Shown here one piece after another: positions 43,420 to 53,110 of a DNA stretch of 64,000 nt; the stretch's first letter is position 1, and every line of letters starts with the position of its first letter. This DNA comes from Clostridium sp. MD294 (GTDB taxonomy: Bacteria > Bacillota > Clostridia > Lachnospirales > Anaerotignaceae): assembly GCF_000364165.2 (NCBI RefSeq), contig NZ_CP097810.1, positions 496,001 through 560,000 on the forward strand, in the 5' to 3' direction. The notes under the pieces are model-generated. The model had not been told where the DNA came from and made no database searches. It saw only the letters and a list, made by a program, of their open reading frames with translations. A program made the position numbers and the translations under genes.

Positions 43420-46400
43420 ATGATAAGGTCATCTTTTGCTGGTTTCACAACAGCACAACTTGGTATGTCTGCAAGTAATGCTGCATTGAATGTAATCGGT
43501 CAAAATATTTCAAATATTAATGTCACAGGATATACAAGACAACGTGTGGATTTAGACAGTTTTAATGTTACAACAGGCCCTAGACAATGGGGAAGTGTAA
43601 ATGAAACGTTTATAGGAAATGGTGTTGTAACAAACCGCATTGAACAAGTACGTGACCCTTATTTAGATTTGCGTTTTCGTACAGAAATGTCAAGTGTTGG
43701 TTATTATGATAAAATGCTTGTTAGCTTGGAAGATTTGCAGAGCGTTTTGGACGAAGTTGACAGAGAAGGTAGTATTCACAATCAATTAGAAGCTATATTT
43801 AAAGCATTAAATGAATTTAACCCACAAGCTGCTAACAATGAGTTCCAAAATATGGCAAAAACAGAAATGCAGTTATTAACACAATATTTTAATAATTATT
43901 CTAATAGAATACAACAAGCAAAAGACGATAATATAAAAGAATTTAGAGAGCAAACTATACCTGAACTAAATCAGCTTTTAAAAGATATTACTAATTTAAA
44001 CAGAAGCATTAAAGATAACGAAATTTTGGGTAATCCTGCACTGGAATTGCGTGATGAAAGAAATTTACTTTTAGACGAACTTTCTCAGTACGTAAAAATA
44101 GAAGTTACATATGAAAATAAATATCTTGGTCTTTCTGATAGAACAGCAGAAGAATGTACTGTTAAAATATTAGGTATAGATGAAAATGGTAATAATTATA
44201 AATACACTATTATAGATGATGATAAAGCATCACAATTTCAAATAAATGAAGATTGTTCTAATTTGACTATAACAGATGTAAATGGCAATCCTGTTGCTGA
44301 TATAGGTAGTGCATTAAAGCCAACTGGTGGTGTAGAGGGTACTTTTACACCTGCTGACGCAACTGCTATGAGTGAATTTCTTGAAAAAATACAAGAATTA
44401 AGCAATGCTGTAAAAGACAAAATGACAAAGATAGACGAACAAAACAAATTAATCAGCAGTTTGAGTTCTCAAAAGAACAATTTAGTAAAACAAGGAAATA
44501 AGCTTCATGAAGATTTAATTAGTGCATTAAATTCTGTAAAAAGTATAAACAATGTCATCAATAACTTACAAGAACAATTAGATAAAATGGATGCTGATGG
44601 CGTTGATAAAACTTCTGATAAATATAAAGAAGTGGAAGCAAGTTTAGCTAGCAGACAAGAATTATTGAAAAAATATAATAATAAACTTTTTGGTCAAGAT
44701 ACTGTGCCTGCTGGTTATCCTGATGATGTTACTGCATTAAATCAATTAGACCCAGATGGTAGCGGTATTTACAATAAATTAATAAAAATTTATGGTACTA
44801 TTACAGATGCAAAATCACAGCCACCAAAATATACAACTGATCCGAATGGACAATTAGCTGGAGGAGCATTAATTGATAAAAAGAACGAGTTAGCTACTGC
44901 AAAAGATGATTTGGAAAAAATGAGGGCAGACTATTCACTCACCATAAAAGAGTTAAAGGCTAACATATATGGAGGAAAAAGTCCTGAAGTTAATCTTGAC
45001 GGTCTTGACCCTGCAGATAAAACTCGATTAGAAGCTATAGATGGTTTAGCAAAATATGCTAATATTACAGTAGATTGGGAGTCCTATCCAGTAGAAGGAA
45101 CAGATTTCTTTGTTTCATTACCTACTATCACATTAACAGGTACTTCCGCTAGAGATGGTAATGGTATTCCTTTATTTGATGCAGATACAGGAAAAATTGG
45201 TAATATTGCTTCTGATGGTGTAGATATTACTATTACAGATACTAGAGGTGTAGAATATACAGAAAAGGCTGCTAATGTCGATGGTGACCCTTATGAATTA
45301 GATAACAATGGTAATCGTGTACTAGATGAATATGGAAATCCTATATTAGACATGGGTGACCAAAGAAATATGTATAAACATTTACAGGAAGACTCTGGTA
45401 GCATTAAAGCATCTCTGGATATGTTTAACCGTGCTGGTGAATTTAATGAAACGAGCGACCGTGGCTATGATTATTACTTAAATATGTTAGACACCTTTGC
45501 AAGACAAATAGCAAAAGTATTTAATGAGGCAAATACTATGGATAAAGATGGTAATCCATTGGTAGATGAAAATGGTAAACCTCTTGACTATGCTAATGCC
45601 CTTTTTGGTGCAGATGGTAAAGCACCAATCAAAAATTTAACAAATACAGATGGTCAATATTTTGATTATAATGGGGCTGTTACAACTACACCGCTTCCTG
45701 ATGTTTTTAAAACAGACGCGAATGGCTATTTATTAGATGCGAATGGTGAAATACAAAAAGATGGTAATGGTAAACCTCTTTCTATAAAAAACCCTGCTAA
45801 TTTAAATAATGCTTTATTAGACACTACAGCATTAGCATCTTATGGCTTTGTACAAAGCAAAACAACCTATGATATAAAAGATGCAGCAGGAAATGTAATT
45901 GATACAGTTAATGCTGGTGATTGGGTAGATAAGGATGGTAATAAGCTATTTAATGCTAATTCAGATGATATAAATAACGCAGCTAACAAAACACAGATAT
46001 TAAATGGTATAGCAACTGGTACTTATGAAACATTAGCAGGCAAAGTACCAAAAATTGATTATGACCAAATTACTGCTGCTAATTTCACTATTACACAGGA
46101 TTGGGTTGACTCCAAAACAAATTTTGTACAGACACATGACCCATCTCAAACAGCAGGTTATAACGACAATATTAACCATTTAATTGCTCAATTTAGTGAG
46201 AAATTAAATTATACATTTACATTACCAGATGGTACACAACAAAAAGTATTTAATGGTACTTTTTTAGAATTTTATGACAATATTGGTAATCAGCTTGGTT
46301 TGGATATTAAATCCTCTACTATATTGGAAAATAATTATATTACCATTGCAAACGACATTGCTAACAACAGAGATGCTATTTCTGGTGTTTCTTTGGACGA

Positions 46401-46518
46401 AGAAGGTATTGACATATTAAGATATCAAAAAGCGTATACTGCTTCTGCAAGACTAATGACAGCATTAGATGAACAATTAGATAAAGTTATAAACAATATG
46501 GGTATTGTAGGTAGATAA
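43420..46518 (+). CDS. flgK: Flagellar hook-associated protein FlgK (HAP1), unusually long
   Basis: 1032 residues against about 500-650 in most species. The N-terminus (SSFAGFTTAQLGMSASNAAL, NVIGQNISNINVTGYTRQR) and the C-terminus (VSLDEEGIDILRYQKAYTAS, ARLMTALDEQLDKVINNMGI) are the conserved D0/D1 regions that build the hook-filament junction. The middle insert holds a long coiled-coil (about residues 310-425) and Asp-rich DxxGNP-type units (DKDGNPLVDENGKPL, DEYGNPILD, DANGEIQKDGNGKPL). No frameshift was seen. The insert should project from the junction surface. RBS TGGAGG. Confidence 0.95.
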   Translation: MIRSSFAGFTTAQLGMSASNAALNVIGQNISNINVTGYTRQRVDLDSFNVTTGPRQWGSVNETFIGNGVVTNRIEQVRDPYLDLRFRTEMSSVGYYDKMLVSLEDLQSVLDEVDREGSIHNQLEAIFKALNEFNPQAANNEFQNMAKTEMQLLTQYFNNYSNRIQQAKDDNIKEFREQTIPELNQLLKDITNLNRSIKDNEILGNPALELRDERNLLLDELSQYVKIEVTYENKYLGLSDRTAEECTVKILGIDENGNNYKYTIIDDDKASQFQINEDCSNLTITDVNGNPVADIGSALKPTGGVEGTFTPADATAMSEFLEKIQELSNAVKDKMTKIDEQNKLISSLSSQKNNLVKQGNKLHEDLISALNSVKSINNVINNLQEQLDKMDADGVDKTSDKYKEVEASLASRQELLKKYNNKLFGQDTVPAGYPDDVTALNQLDPDGSGIYNKLIKIYGTITDAKSQPPKYTTDPNGQLAGGALIDKKNELATAKDDLEKMRADYSLTIKELKANIYGGKSPEVNLDGLDPADKTRLEAIDGLAKYANITVDWESYPVEGTDFFVSLPTITLTGTSARDGNGIPLFDADTGKIGNIASDGVDITITDTRGVEYTEKAANVDGDPYELDNNGNRVLDEYGNPILDMGDQRNMYKHLQEDSGSIKASLDMFNRAGEFNETSDRGYDYYLNMLDTFARQIAKVFNEANTMDKDGNPLVDENGKPLDYANALFGADGKAPIKNLTNTDGQYFDYNGAVTTTPLPDVFKTDANGYLLDANGEIQKDGNGKPLSIKNPANLNNALLDTTALASYGFVQSKTTYDIKDAAGNVIDTVNAGDWVDKDGNKLFNANSDDINNAANKTQILNGIATGTYETLAGKVPKIDYDQITAANFTITQDWVDSKTNFVQTHDPSQTAGYNDNINHLIAQFSEKLNYTFTLPDGTQQKVFNGTFLEFYDNIGNQLGLDIKSSTILENNYITIANDIANNRDAISGVSLDEEGIDILRYQKAYTASARLMTALDEQLDKVINNMGIVGR

Positions 46519-46540
46519 AATAATATAGGAGGTAATCAGT

Positions 46541-47548
46541 ATGGGAGCTGGAATGCGTATTACAACAAACGCAATGATTAGAAAATATTCTACAAATTTA
46601 AATAAAGCGTTAGGCGATTTAGATGCCAAAAGAAATACTGTATCAACAAACAGAAATTTTAATAAAATTGCAGAAGACCCTGGTGCTGCAATGAAGTCTT
46701 TTAAATTAAGAAGTAATTTCGCTAGAACAGATGTACAAATCGAAAATGTAAAAGACTCTCTTGCAAAATTCGATGAAGTAACATCAAATGTTTTAAATTG
46801 TTCTAAAATGGCAAGACAATTTATTGATATTGATTTAAAAGGTATAAGCGGTCCAACATCTTCTTATGAAACACGTCAAGCATTTAAACAAGAAGTTGAT
46901 GAATTAATAGACAGTTTTTTGCAGCAAATGAATGGTAAATATAACGAGAACTTTATATTTGGCGGAGCAAGTACAAAAGAATTACCTTTTGAAAAAAAAG
47001 GAAATGAAATTTATTATAGAGGCGAGCCTGTTAATACTATACCAGATACACACAAATATTTTAGTGAACATAGTTATCGTGATATTGGTTTTGGTATGAA
47101 AGAAAAAGATGGCGAAATTGTTTCTACTAGTGCATTTGATACTGCTGTAAATGGTTTAGATATATTTGGCTATGGTACAGATGCCGATGGTTTGCCAAAT
47201 AACATTGTTTGTCTTGCTCAGGAACTTTCAAATCTTTTAGGTAAAGAGGAAATTACAGGTTCTGATGCAGAAAAATATGATAAAATTATAGACAAATTTC
47301 CTGATGTTTTGCATGATATGATTGACAATGGTCTTGCTGCATTGGGCACAAAACAGGCCTTTTTAGAAAAAACAGAAGACCAATTGACTCAAACATCTCA
47401 AATATTAAATGAGCAAATAAGCAATTTGGACTTCTGTGACCCAGCAGAAGCTATTACAAATTTAATGTGGTCACAATATACTTATAATGCTACCTTAAAA
47501 GTAGGAAATACATTACTTTCTAATTCTTTTATTGATTTTATGAGCTAA
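46541..47548 (+). CDS. flgL: Flagellar hook-associated protein FlgL (HAP3)
   Basis: 335 residues. N-terminus MRITTNAMIRKYSTNLNKAL and the D1 region (EDPGAAMKSFKLRSNF), a middle domain, and a C-terminus (DPAEAITNLMWSQYTYNATL, KVGNTLLSNSFIDFM) typical of FlgL. With FlgK it joins the hook to the filament. RBS AGGAGG lies 8 bases before the ATG and 22 bases after flgK. Confidence 0.95.
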   Translation: MGAGMRITTNAMIRKYSTNLNKALGDLDAKRNTVSTNRNFNKIAEDPGAAMKSFKLRSNFARTDVQIENVKDSLAKFDEVTSNVLNCSKMARQFIDIDLKGISGPTSSYETRQAFKQEVDELIDSFLQQMNGKYNENFIFGGASTKELPFEKKGNEIYYRGEPVNTIPDTHKYFSEHSYRDIGFGMKEKDGEIVSTSAFDTAVNGLDIFGYGTDADGLPNNIVCLAQELSNLLGKEEITGSDAEKYDKIIDKFPDVLHDMIDNGLAALGTKQAFLEKTEDQLTQTSQILNEQISNLDFCDPAEAITNLMWSQYTYNATLKVGNTLLSNSFIDFMS

Positions 47549-47565
47549 TAAAATCAAATACGATC

Positions 47566-47596
47566 AAAAAGTTCTTCTTAAAGTGGAGAACTTTTT
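47566..47596 (+). terminator. Probable terminator after flgL
   Basis: A 10-base stem (AAAAAGTTCT / AGAACTTTTT) with an 11-base loop that ends in its own T-run. The remaining 150 bases before the next gene show nothing clear. Confidence 0.6.
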
Positions 47597-47754
47597 GGTG
47601 TTTCTATCAATAGAAAAGCCATCATTCTTTTTAAATGGTTTTTTAGCAGAAAGTAATTTCTGCACATATATTATACTGTAAAACATAAAAGTTTTACTAA
47701 AAATGTTCATTCTATTTCTGGCAAAATGCTAATATCATAAAAGGGGGATTGTAC

Positions 47755-48363
47755 ATGGAGCAATTATTAAAAATTACAACTGTTCCAATTTCTATTGAAT
47801 TTAAAGTAAATGACGCCAGACTTGAGCAAAGAAGCGGTACAGCTGATTTAGAAATCAGTCGCAATGAAGGAAACTTTACTATCAGAAGCAAACCAATTCG
47901 TTTAAATATGGATACTTTTGAGGCAAGGGACTCCATTCGTCCATCTTCTGCCAGTTCTCTGGTAAAAAGTTTTTCTGAAAAAGGTAAAAGTGCCGCTTAT
48001 GAAGCAACTGCAACATATGCTCAAGAAGGACAGATATTACTTAGTGCAACATTAGGCGATGACGCACTAGACCAAATTATAAAACAAAGAAACACTGTTA
48101 ATACAGATTATGGCTTAGATTTTATACCAAAAGCACAGCCTAATATCAATTGGTCAAAGCCTAATATGACAATACAATATGAAATGGACAAATTAAATTT
48201 CGATTGGAAAATAAACAAAACTGGTTTTGAATTTGTACCAGGAAGCATTGAATTTTCTATTACACAACAACCAGACGTAAAAATTGAATATGTAGGTGAC
48301 CCAATTTATGTACCACCTAGTGCTAATCCAAATTATACGCCTGCTGTTGACATTAAAGCATGA
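47755..48363 (+). CDS. DUF6470 family flagellar-cluster protein (YviE-like)
   Basis: 202 residues, no signal peptide. N-terminus LLKITTVPISIEFKVNDARLE and DLEISRNEGNFTIRSKPIRLNMD, a helical middle and a beta-rich C-terminus (EFVPGSIEFSITQQPDVKIEYVG) with a Pro-rich tail. It corresponds in place and appearance to YviE, encoded just before fliW-csrA in B. subtilis. Molecular function unknown. The start at 47755 is chosen for AAGGGGG 7 bases upstream. Confidence 0.8.
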   Translation: MEQLLKITTVPISIEFKVNDARLEQRSGTADLEISRNEGNFTIRSKPIRLNMDTFEARDSIRPSSASSLVKSFSEKGKSAAYEATATYAQEGQILLSATLGDDALDQIIKQRNTVNTDYGLDFIPKAQPNINWSKPNMTIQYEMDKLNFDWKINKTGFEFVPGSIEFSITQQPDVKIEYVGDPIYVPPSANPNYTPAVDIKA

Positions 48364-48371
48364 GGTGAATT

Positions 48372-48815
48372 ATGATAAAAGAATGTAGTACAAAATACTT
48401 TGGCAACTATTCCTATAACGAAGAAAGTATTATACTATTTGAAAGTGGTCTTTTTGGCTTTGAACAAGAAAAAGAATTTTTATTGATACAGCTTGACTCA
48501 AACAATGAAAATGTGCTTTGTTTGCAAAGTTTGAAAGACACAAACCTTGCTTTTTTTACGGTTAATCCTTTTGCTTTTTCAGAGGATTACCACCCTATAC
48601 TGACAGACAAAGAACTGGAGGTAATAGAGGCAAAAGATATGAGTGACGTAGCAATTTATGTCATATGTTCTATGACAGACGATATTTCTACAAGTACCGC
48701 AAATTTAAAATGCCCCATTATTGTCAACACACACAATAATAAGGCATTACAAGTGATACTTGATAACCCAGAATATCAATTTCGTCATTCTTTCTCAGAG
48801 GAGGCGAAAAGCTGA
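48372..48815 (+). CDS. fliW: Flagellar assembly factor FliW
   Basis: 147 residues. It binds either flagellin or CsrA: when flagellin is free FliW is captured by it, leaving CsrA able to block fliC translation. Features: FESGLFGFEQEKEFLLIQLD near the N-terminus, FFTVNPFAF, IYVICSMTDDISTSTANLKCPI and the terminal region VILDNPEYQFRHSF. It lies 8 bases after the DUF6470 gene and its stop shares a base with the csrA start (TGATG). Confidence 0.95.
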   Translation: MIKECSTKYFGNYSYNEESIILFESGLFGFEQEKEFLLIQLDSNNENVLCLQSLKDTNLAFFTVNPFAFSEDYHPILTDKELEVIEAKDMSDVAIYVICSMTDDISTSTANLKCPIIVNTHNNKALQVILDNPEYQFRHSFSEEAKS

Positions 48816-49063
48816 TGTTAATATTACAGCGTAAAGCTACACAGTCACTTGTTATCAATGGAAATATACACATTACTATACAAGAAATTACAGCGGACAA
48901 AGTCAAAATTGCTATAGATGCACCAAGAGAAATATCAATTGTGCGTTCTGAACTTTTGGAGGCTGCTTCGGCAAATAAAGAAGCTACAAACGTTCCACAA
49001 GGCGATTTATCTAGCATTTCTAGCAGTTTGTCAGCACTGTCAAAGCTCACCAAAAAAGAATGA
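48815..49063 (+). CDS. csrA: Carbon storage regulator CsrA
   Basis: 82 residues, RNA-binding translational regulator. N-terminus MLILQRKATQSLVING and the core ITADKVKIAIDAPREISIVRSE contain the conserved RNA-contact positions (Leu4, Arg6, the PREI/VR segment). The C-terminal tail is Ser-rich and slightly longer than usual. RBS GAGGAGG lies upstream within fliW. Its likely target in this window is the fliC leader. Confidence 0.95.
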   Translation: MLILQRKATQSLVINGNIHITIQEITADKVKIAIDAPREISIVRSELLEAASANKEATNVPQGDLSSISSSLSALSKLTKKE

Positions 49064-49064
49064 A

Positions 49065-49095
49065 AAATCCCCCTAGTATACTAGGGGATTTTTTT
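49065..49095. terminator. Bidirectional terminator between csrA and fliB
   Basis: A long perfect stem (AAAATCCCCCTAGTA / TACTAGGGGATTTT region) with a T-run on the plus strand and A-run before it, so it serves both convergent genes. Confidence 0.9.
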
Positions 49096-50356
49096 ATAAT
49101 ACAAGTGCTGCCATATGTCCAAGTGTTTCACTTTCTGTTTCATTTAAGCATTTTTCTAACTCTGTCATATGATTTACACTATTGAACAATGATTTTGAAA
49201 ATTCAGAAGTATAGTATATAAAATCCTCTTCTGTACTGTCTTTTTCTAAACAGCAAGTCCACATAAACAGCATCATACTATATACTGTTGCCATAGCACA
49301 ATAATTTCTCCATATACCACCATTCATACGAAAAGGAAAACGATTAGCTAAAAATCCCTCTACCATTACATTTTCTATCCAATACTCTTTTCCTTTTATA
49401 AATTCTTCAAAGTCCCTTATAGCTTGCTGATATTTTTCAAAATCATATTCTATATTCCAATTTTCACTTTTTTCTTTTCCTATTTCAAATTCTGTTTTTA
49501 ACTGTATTTTTACATCTATTCTATTATTTATTTTTTTCTGTATTTTTAAATCTTCTGCTGCTCTTGTTCCATTATAATGATAAACAATACTATTAAAAAG
49601 TCTTTTTCTACCACTTCTATCTGCATTTTCAAATAAATTACTATACATATCTTTATTTCTACTATCATTAAAGCTGTCTACAAACTGTTGTATATAATTT
49701 GATACTGCTTTTTCATTTGCAGTTCCATTTCTCAACATTTCATCAATTTTTTTAATTGCCATTCCTAATATTACCATTCTTTCCCCAAAATCATATTCTC
49801 TATTTTGGAGCACACCTAATAAAAGTATTTTAAAATTTACCCAATATTGAAACATAGAACTTGTTTTTACTTTTTCTCCATCTATCCTTGAAGCACCACT
49901 TTTTTCAGTATCAGTAACTTCTCTTTCTATTACTTCTAATTTAATACCTTCTTTTTCTTGTAATAATAATCTAATCACTTCTTCACAAGCTATATCTAAA
50001 AAACATTCATATTTTCCCATACAGTATGTTGTTTGTCTAGGAAATATTTTACAAACTAAGCTCATATTTTCTGGACCCATTTCTGCATAAATGCTACATA
50101 GTCCATTTTCATCTAAAAATTTACATTTGTTATTCTCATCTAATTTAATTCTATAATGAAAAATATCAATTTGATACTTTTCAAAAGCATCTTCAAATTT
50201 TTCTCTAAATTCTTCTGTTCTTATCTTTCTTTTCATATTTTTAAATTCTTGTTTTGTAAAACCAATATTCCAATCCCTACAGCAGTTATATTTACAGTCA
50301 CTTCCTATACATTCAAATTTGCTATAAAAACTTGGTTGCAACACAATATACTTCAT
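49094..50356 (-). CDS. fliB: Flagellin lysine-N-methylase FliB
   Basis: 420 residues. It methylates surface lysines of flagellin in bacteria that have it. The Cys-rich N-terminal motif CIGSDCKYNCCRDW (about 17-30), then CKFLDENGLCSIY and SLVCKIFPRQTTYC match the family's presumed metal or iron-sulfur site. The remainder is helical. RBS AGGAGG lies before the ATG. It lies directly downstream of fliC on the same strand, behind the fliC terminator, which fits flagellin as substrate. Confidence 0.88.
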   Translation of the reverse strand: MKYIVLQPSFYSKFECIGSDCKYNCCRDWNIGFTKQEFKNMKRKIRTEEFREKFEDAFEKYQIDIFHYRIKLDENNKCKFLDENGLCSIYAEMGPENMSLVCKIFPRQTTYCMGKYECFLDIACEEVIRLLLQEKEGIKLEVIEREVTDTEKSGASRIDGEKVKTSSMFQYWVNFKILLLGVLQNREYDFGERMVILGMAIKKIDEMLRNGTANEKAVSNYIQQFVDSFNDSRNKDMYSNLFENADRSGRKRLFNSIVYHYNGTRAAEDLKIQKKINNRIDVKIQLKTEFEIGKEKSENWNIEYDFEKYQQAIRDFEEFIKGKEYWIENVMVEGFLANRFPFRMNGGIWRNYCAMATVYSMMLFMWTCCLEKDSTEEDFIYYTSEFSKSLFNSVNHMTELEKCLNETESETLGHMAALVL

Positions 50357-50420
50357 ACATTTATCCTCCTAATTAGTGCGTATTTTTGACAACAGTTTTC
50401 CCAACATAACCATTTATTAT

Positions 50421-50449
50421 TAAAAAAGCAGGCACGCTGTGCCTGCTTT
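50421..50449 (-). terminator. Rho-independent terminator after fliC
   Basis: An 11-base stem (AAAGCAGGCAC / GTGCCTGCTTT) with six T on the minus strand, GC-rich for this genome. Confidence 0.9.
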
Positions 50450-50498
50450 CTATTGAGAAAAAGGAATTCAAACCTTTTTAATCTATTGTTAAAATATA

Positions 50499-52223
50499 TT
50501 ATTGTAATAACTGAAGAACACCCTGAGGTAACTGATTTGCTTGAGCCAACATAGCTTGAGAAGACTGAACAAGAATATTGTTCTTTGTATATTGCATCAT
50601 TTCTTTTGCCATGTCTGTATCTCTGATACGGCTTTCTGCATCTGTCAAGTTCTCTGTTGTTGTTTCCAAGTTATTTAATGTATGGTCTAATCTGTTTTGA
50701 GTAGCACCAAGTTTTGCTCTTACTTTAGAAACAGTGTCAATAGCATCTTTGATTTTGCTAATGCCTTGTGCTGCACTAGCTTCTGTAGTTACATCAATGC
50801 CAGCTACACCTAATCCTCTAGCATGACAATCTTGAATACTTACAGTAACTCTGTTATATTCATCAGCTGTATCACCAATTTGAAGTGAAAGAGCACTACC
50901 GCCTACACCTTGACTAGAAGTTTTATCTGTCAATCCTAACAAACTAGCTGCTGTACCTGTAACACCATTATCTGTTTTTTCTCCAAAACTAAATGTAATA
51001 TCTTTAGCATTGTCGCCAGTATATGTTACTTTTAAGCCACCGCTCTTATCTGCTTCAACAAGGAATTTAGTAGCATCAATTTCTTCTAATTTACCTGTAG
51101 TATTCATACCGGTATTAGCATTATAGTTGGCTACTGCAGCTTGAATTGCAGTTTGCACTTCAGTAGCTACTTCTTGTAATGTTTTTCCTCTTTCCAAGTT
51201 AGCAACTGTCTGACCACCAATATCTACTTCTAATTCAGTACCATTGATTGTCATTGTAAATTTATCATTTGCGGAAAGTGTATTATTAAACTTCATTGCT
51301 GGTGTTGCAACATTTGATTTACCATCTGCTGCACCAAAGAATATACTACCAACTGTTTTTGCTTGGTCTGCAGCAGCAGCTACATCAGAACCTACATAAC
51401 CTACCGCAGCATTTGGGTCTGTACTCAAGCTCTTCATTTCAAATTTACCAGCAGCTGTTGCTTTAATTTCAATTTCTCCATTGATGCCTTGCTCTTTCAT
51501 TGCATTTGTAAATAATTCTTGCAATTTTTTAGCAATGTCTTTTGTTCCATCAAGTGTTTTACAACCAGTATTCGCATGATTTACTGCAAGAGCGGAATCA
51601 AAAAGTTGTTTTGCATCACCTTTTGTCCAGTCAATTTCTAATGTTTGACCATTAATATTATATGTTTCTTTTGCAGCTTTTAAGTTAGCAGCTTGGCTAA
51701 GGTCAGTAGCTATAGCAGTTGTATTTCCTGCTGTTGGCTCGAAATGTGTACTAACACTAGAACCAATCAATTGTGCTGTATCTGTTTTCATTGAGCCACC
51801 ACTTAAGTTACCATCCAACAAGTTAATACCGTTGAAATTTGTGGAGTCTGCAATTCTGTCGATTTCATCTTTCAGTTCTTGAATTTCGTTTTGATATTTT
51901 TCTCTGTTGCTGTCGGAATATGTTCCGTTTGATGCCAATGTAGAAAGTTCTACCATTCTGTTTAACATAGAATGAACTTCTGTCAAAGCACCTTCAGCTG
52001 TTTGAACCAAAGAAATACCATCTTTAGCATTCTGTTGGCAAGCTTCCAAACCTGTGATTTGAGCTCTCATTTTTTCAGAGATTGCCAAACCTGCTGCATT
52101 GTCAGCTGCACTGTTGATTTTGTAACCAGATGACAATTTTTTCAAGTTTGCTGCTACGTTTTTGTTGTTTGCACCTAATCTGTTATAAGAGTTTAAAGCT
52201 GGAATATTATGTTGTACTATCAT
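50499..52223 (-). CDS. fliC: Flagellin
   Basis: 574 residues from the ATG chosen by TGGAGGT (a longer frame from 52268 would start inside the leader). Conserved ends: N-terminal D0/D1 (MIVQHNIPALNSYNRLG, SSGYKINSAADNAAGLAISE, VQTAEGALTEVHSMLNRM) and C-terminal (KVRAKLGATQNRLDHTLNNL, ESRIRDTDMAKEMMQYTKNN, MLAQANQLPQGVLQLL). The middle 330 residues are variable surface domain. It has three Cys (Cys62 in LEACQQNAKDG, GCKTLDG, QDCHARGLG), which is uncommon. Its leader has a CsrA-type double site and a sigma-28-like promoter. Confidence 0.97.
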   Translation of the reverse strand: MIVQHNIPALNSYNRLGANNKNVAANLKKLSSGYKINSAADNAAGLAISEKMRAQITGLEACQQNAKDGISLVQTAEGALTEVHSMLNRMVELSTLASNGTYSDSNREKYQNEIQELKDEIDRIADSTNFNGINLLDGNLSGGSMKTDTAQLIGSSVSTHFEPTAGNTTAIATDLSQAANLKAAKETYNINGQTLEIDWTKGDAKQLFDSALAVNHANTGCKTLDGTKDIAKKLQELFTNAMKEQGINGEIEIKATAAGKFEMKSLSTDPNAAVGYVGSDVAAAADQAKTVGSIFFGAADGKSNVATPAMKFNNTLSANDKFTMTINGTELEVDIGGQTVANLERGKTLQEVATEVQTAIQAAVANYNANTGMNTTGKLEEIDATKFLVEADKSGGLKVTYTGDNAKDITFSFGEKTDNGVTGTAASLLGLTDKTSSQGVGGSALSLQIGDTADEYNRVTVSIQDCHARGLGVAGIDVTTEASAAQGISKIKDAIDTVSKVRAKLGATQNRLDHTLNNLETTTENLTDAESRIRDTDMAKEMMQYTKNNILVQSSQAMLAQANQLPQGVLQLLQ

Positions 52224-52230
52224 AAAATCT

Positions 52231-52266
52231 ACCTCCATGTAGTTACGCGGGAAACTCCGTTTTCCC
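52231..52266 (-). promoter_or_regulatory. CsrA-binding sites in the fliC leader
   Basis: Hairpin GGGAAA-ACGGAG-TTTCCC (52249-52266) puts GGA in a 6-base loop. Ten bases further on, TACATGGAGGT (52231-52241) has GGA within the ribosome binding site. Two GGA sites in this arrangement match the B. subtilis hag leader, where CsrA bridges them and blocks ribosome loading. csrA and fliW are both in this window. Confidence 0.75.
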
Positions 52267-52341
52267 ACTAGTCTAATATTATTTAGTTACCAAAAGGCTC
52301 AAAGGTTTTAACCGGTATTACCTCATTGCCTCTTATTTACA

Positions 52342-52368
52342 ATATCGGTCGTTCTCCTCTAAACTTAA
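52342..52368 (-). promoter_or_regulatory. Candidate sigma-28 promoter for fliC
   Basis: ACCGATAT (52342-52349 on the minus strand) with TTAA (52365-52368) 15 bases upstream, about 110 bases before the fliC start, leaving room for the regulated leader. Confidence 0.65.
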
Positions 52369-52408
52369 TACTTTTTGATACTTTTTTTAAAAAAAATTTT
52401 TTCTATGC

Positions 52409-53110
52409 CTAATCGACCAAATGAAACGCTTTTACGCCCCCTTGTGGTATATCTCTTGCCACATATCCTGCTCTCATCACAATAATTCTTTTTTTCATAA
52501 GTCTTGCTAACTCTAATGCGTGTGTTGCTACTATCACAGTAATACCACATCTGTTAGCTTCGTCTAAAAGACACATAATGTCCCATGCTGTATCTTGGTC
52601 TAAATTTCCTGTAGGCTCGTCCGCTATTAGTATAGAGGGATTATTTACCATTGCCCTTGCTAATGCTACTCTTAAGCACTCCCCTCCTGAAAGTTCAGAT
52701 GGGTATCTATTTGCCTTTTTATTCATATTTACTAGTCCTAATGCTGCTGGCACATCTTCCGCTATTTTTTTTTTGTCTATTTCAAGCACTTCTAATGCAA
52801 ATGCAACATTTTCATATACCGTTTTTTTGGGCAATAATTGTGTTTGTTGCCAAACTATACCCATAGTTCTCCTAAAATAAGGAAGTTCTTTTCTTGTAAT
52901 TTCTGATATATCTCTTTCCCTTACATATATTTTGCCTTTTGTTGGCTCTATTTCTTTTGTTAGTAGTCTTAATGACGTGCTTTTTCCTACGCCGCTTTTC
53001 CCCACTAAAAACACAAATTCCCCTTTTTGTATCTCTAAATTAAAATGATTTAACCCTACTGCTTTATTTTCAAATATTTTAACAACATTTTTAAAAGATA
53101 TTTCTGCCAC
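52409..53110 (-). CDS. ftsE: FtsE-like ABC transporter ATPase
   Basis: 233 residues: Walker A GKSGVGKST, Q-loop WQQTQLLPKK, signature LSGGE, Walker B ILIADEPTGNLD and the H-loop ATHALEL. The NLD after Walker B and small size fit FtsE, which with the membrane protein FtsX controls septal wall hydrolases. A GTG start is chosen for GGGGGG 6 bases before it. No ftsX lies downstream (fliC follows after 185 bases). The gene lies divergent from a C39-like peptidase gene. Confidence 0.8.
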   Translation of the reverse strand: MAEISFKNVVKIFENKAVGLNHFNLEIQKGEFVFLVGKSGVGKSTSLRLLTKEIEPTKGKIYVRERDISEITRKELPYFRRTMGIVWQQTQLLPKKTVYENVAFALEVLEIDKKKIAEDVPAALGLVNMNKKANRYPSELSGGECLRVALARAMVNNPSILIADEPTGNLDQDTAWDIMCLLDEANRCGITVIVATHALELARLMKKRIIVMRAGYVARDIPQGGVKAFHLVD

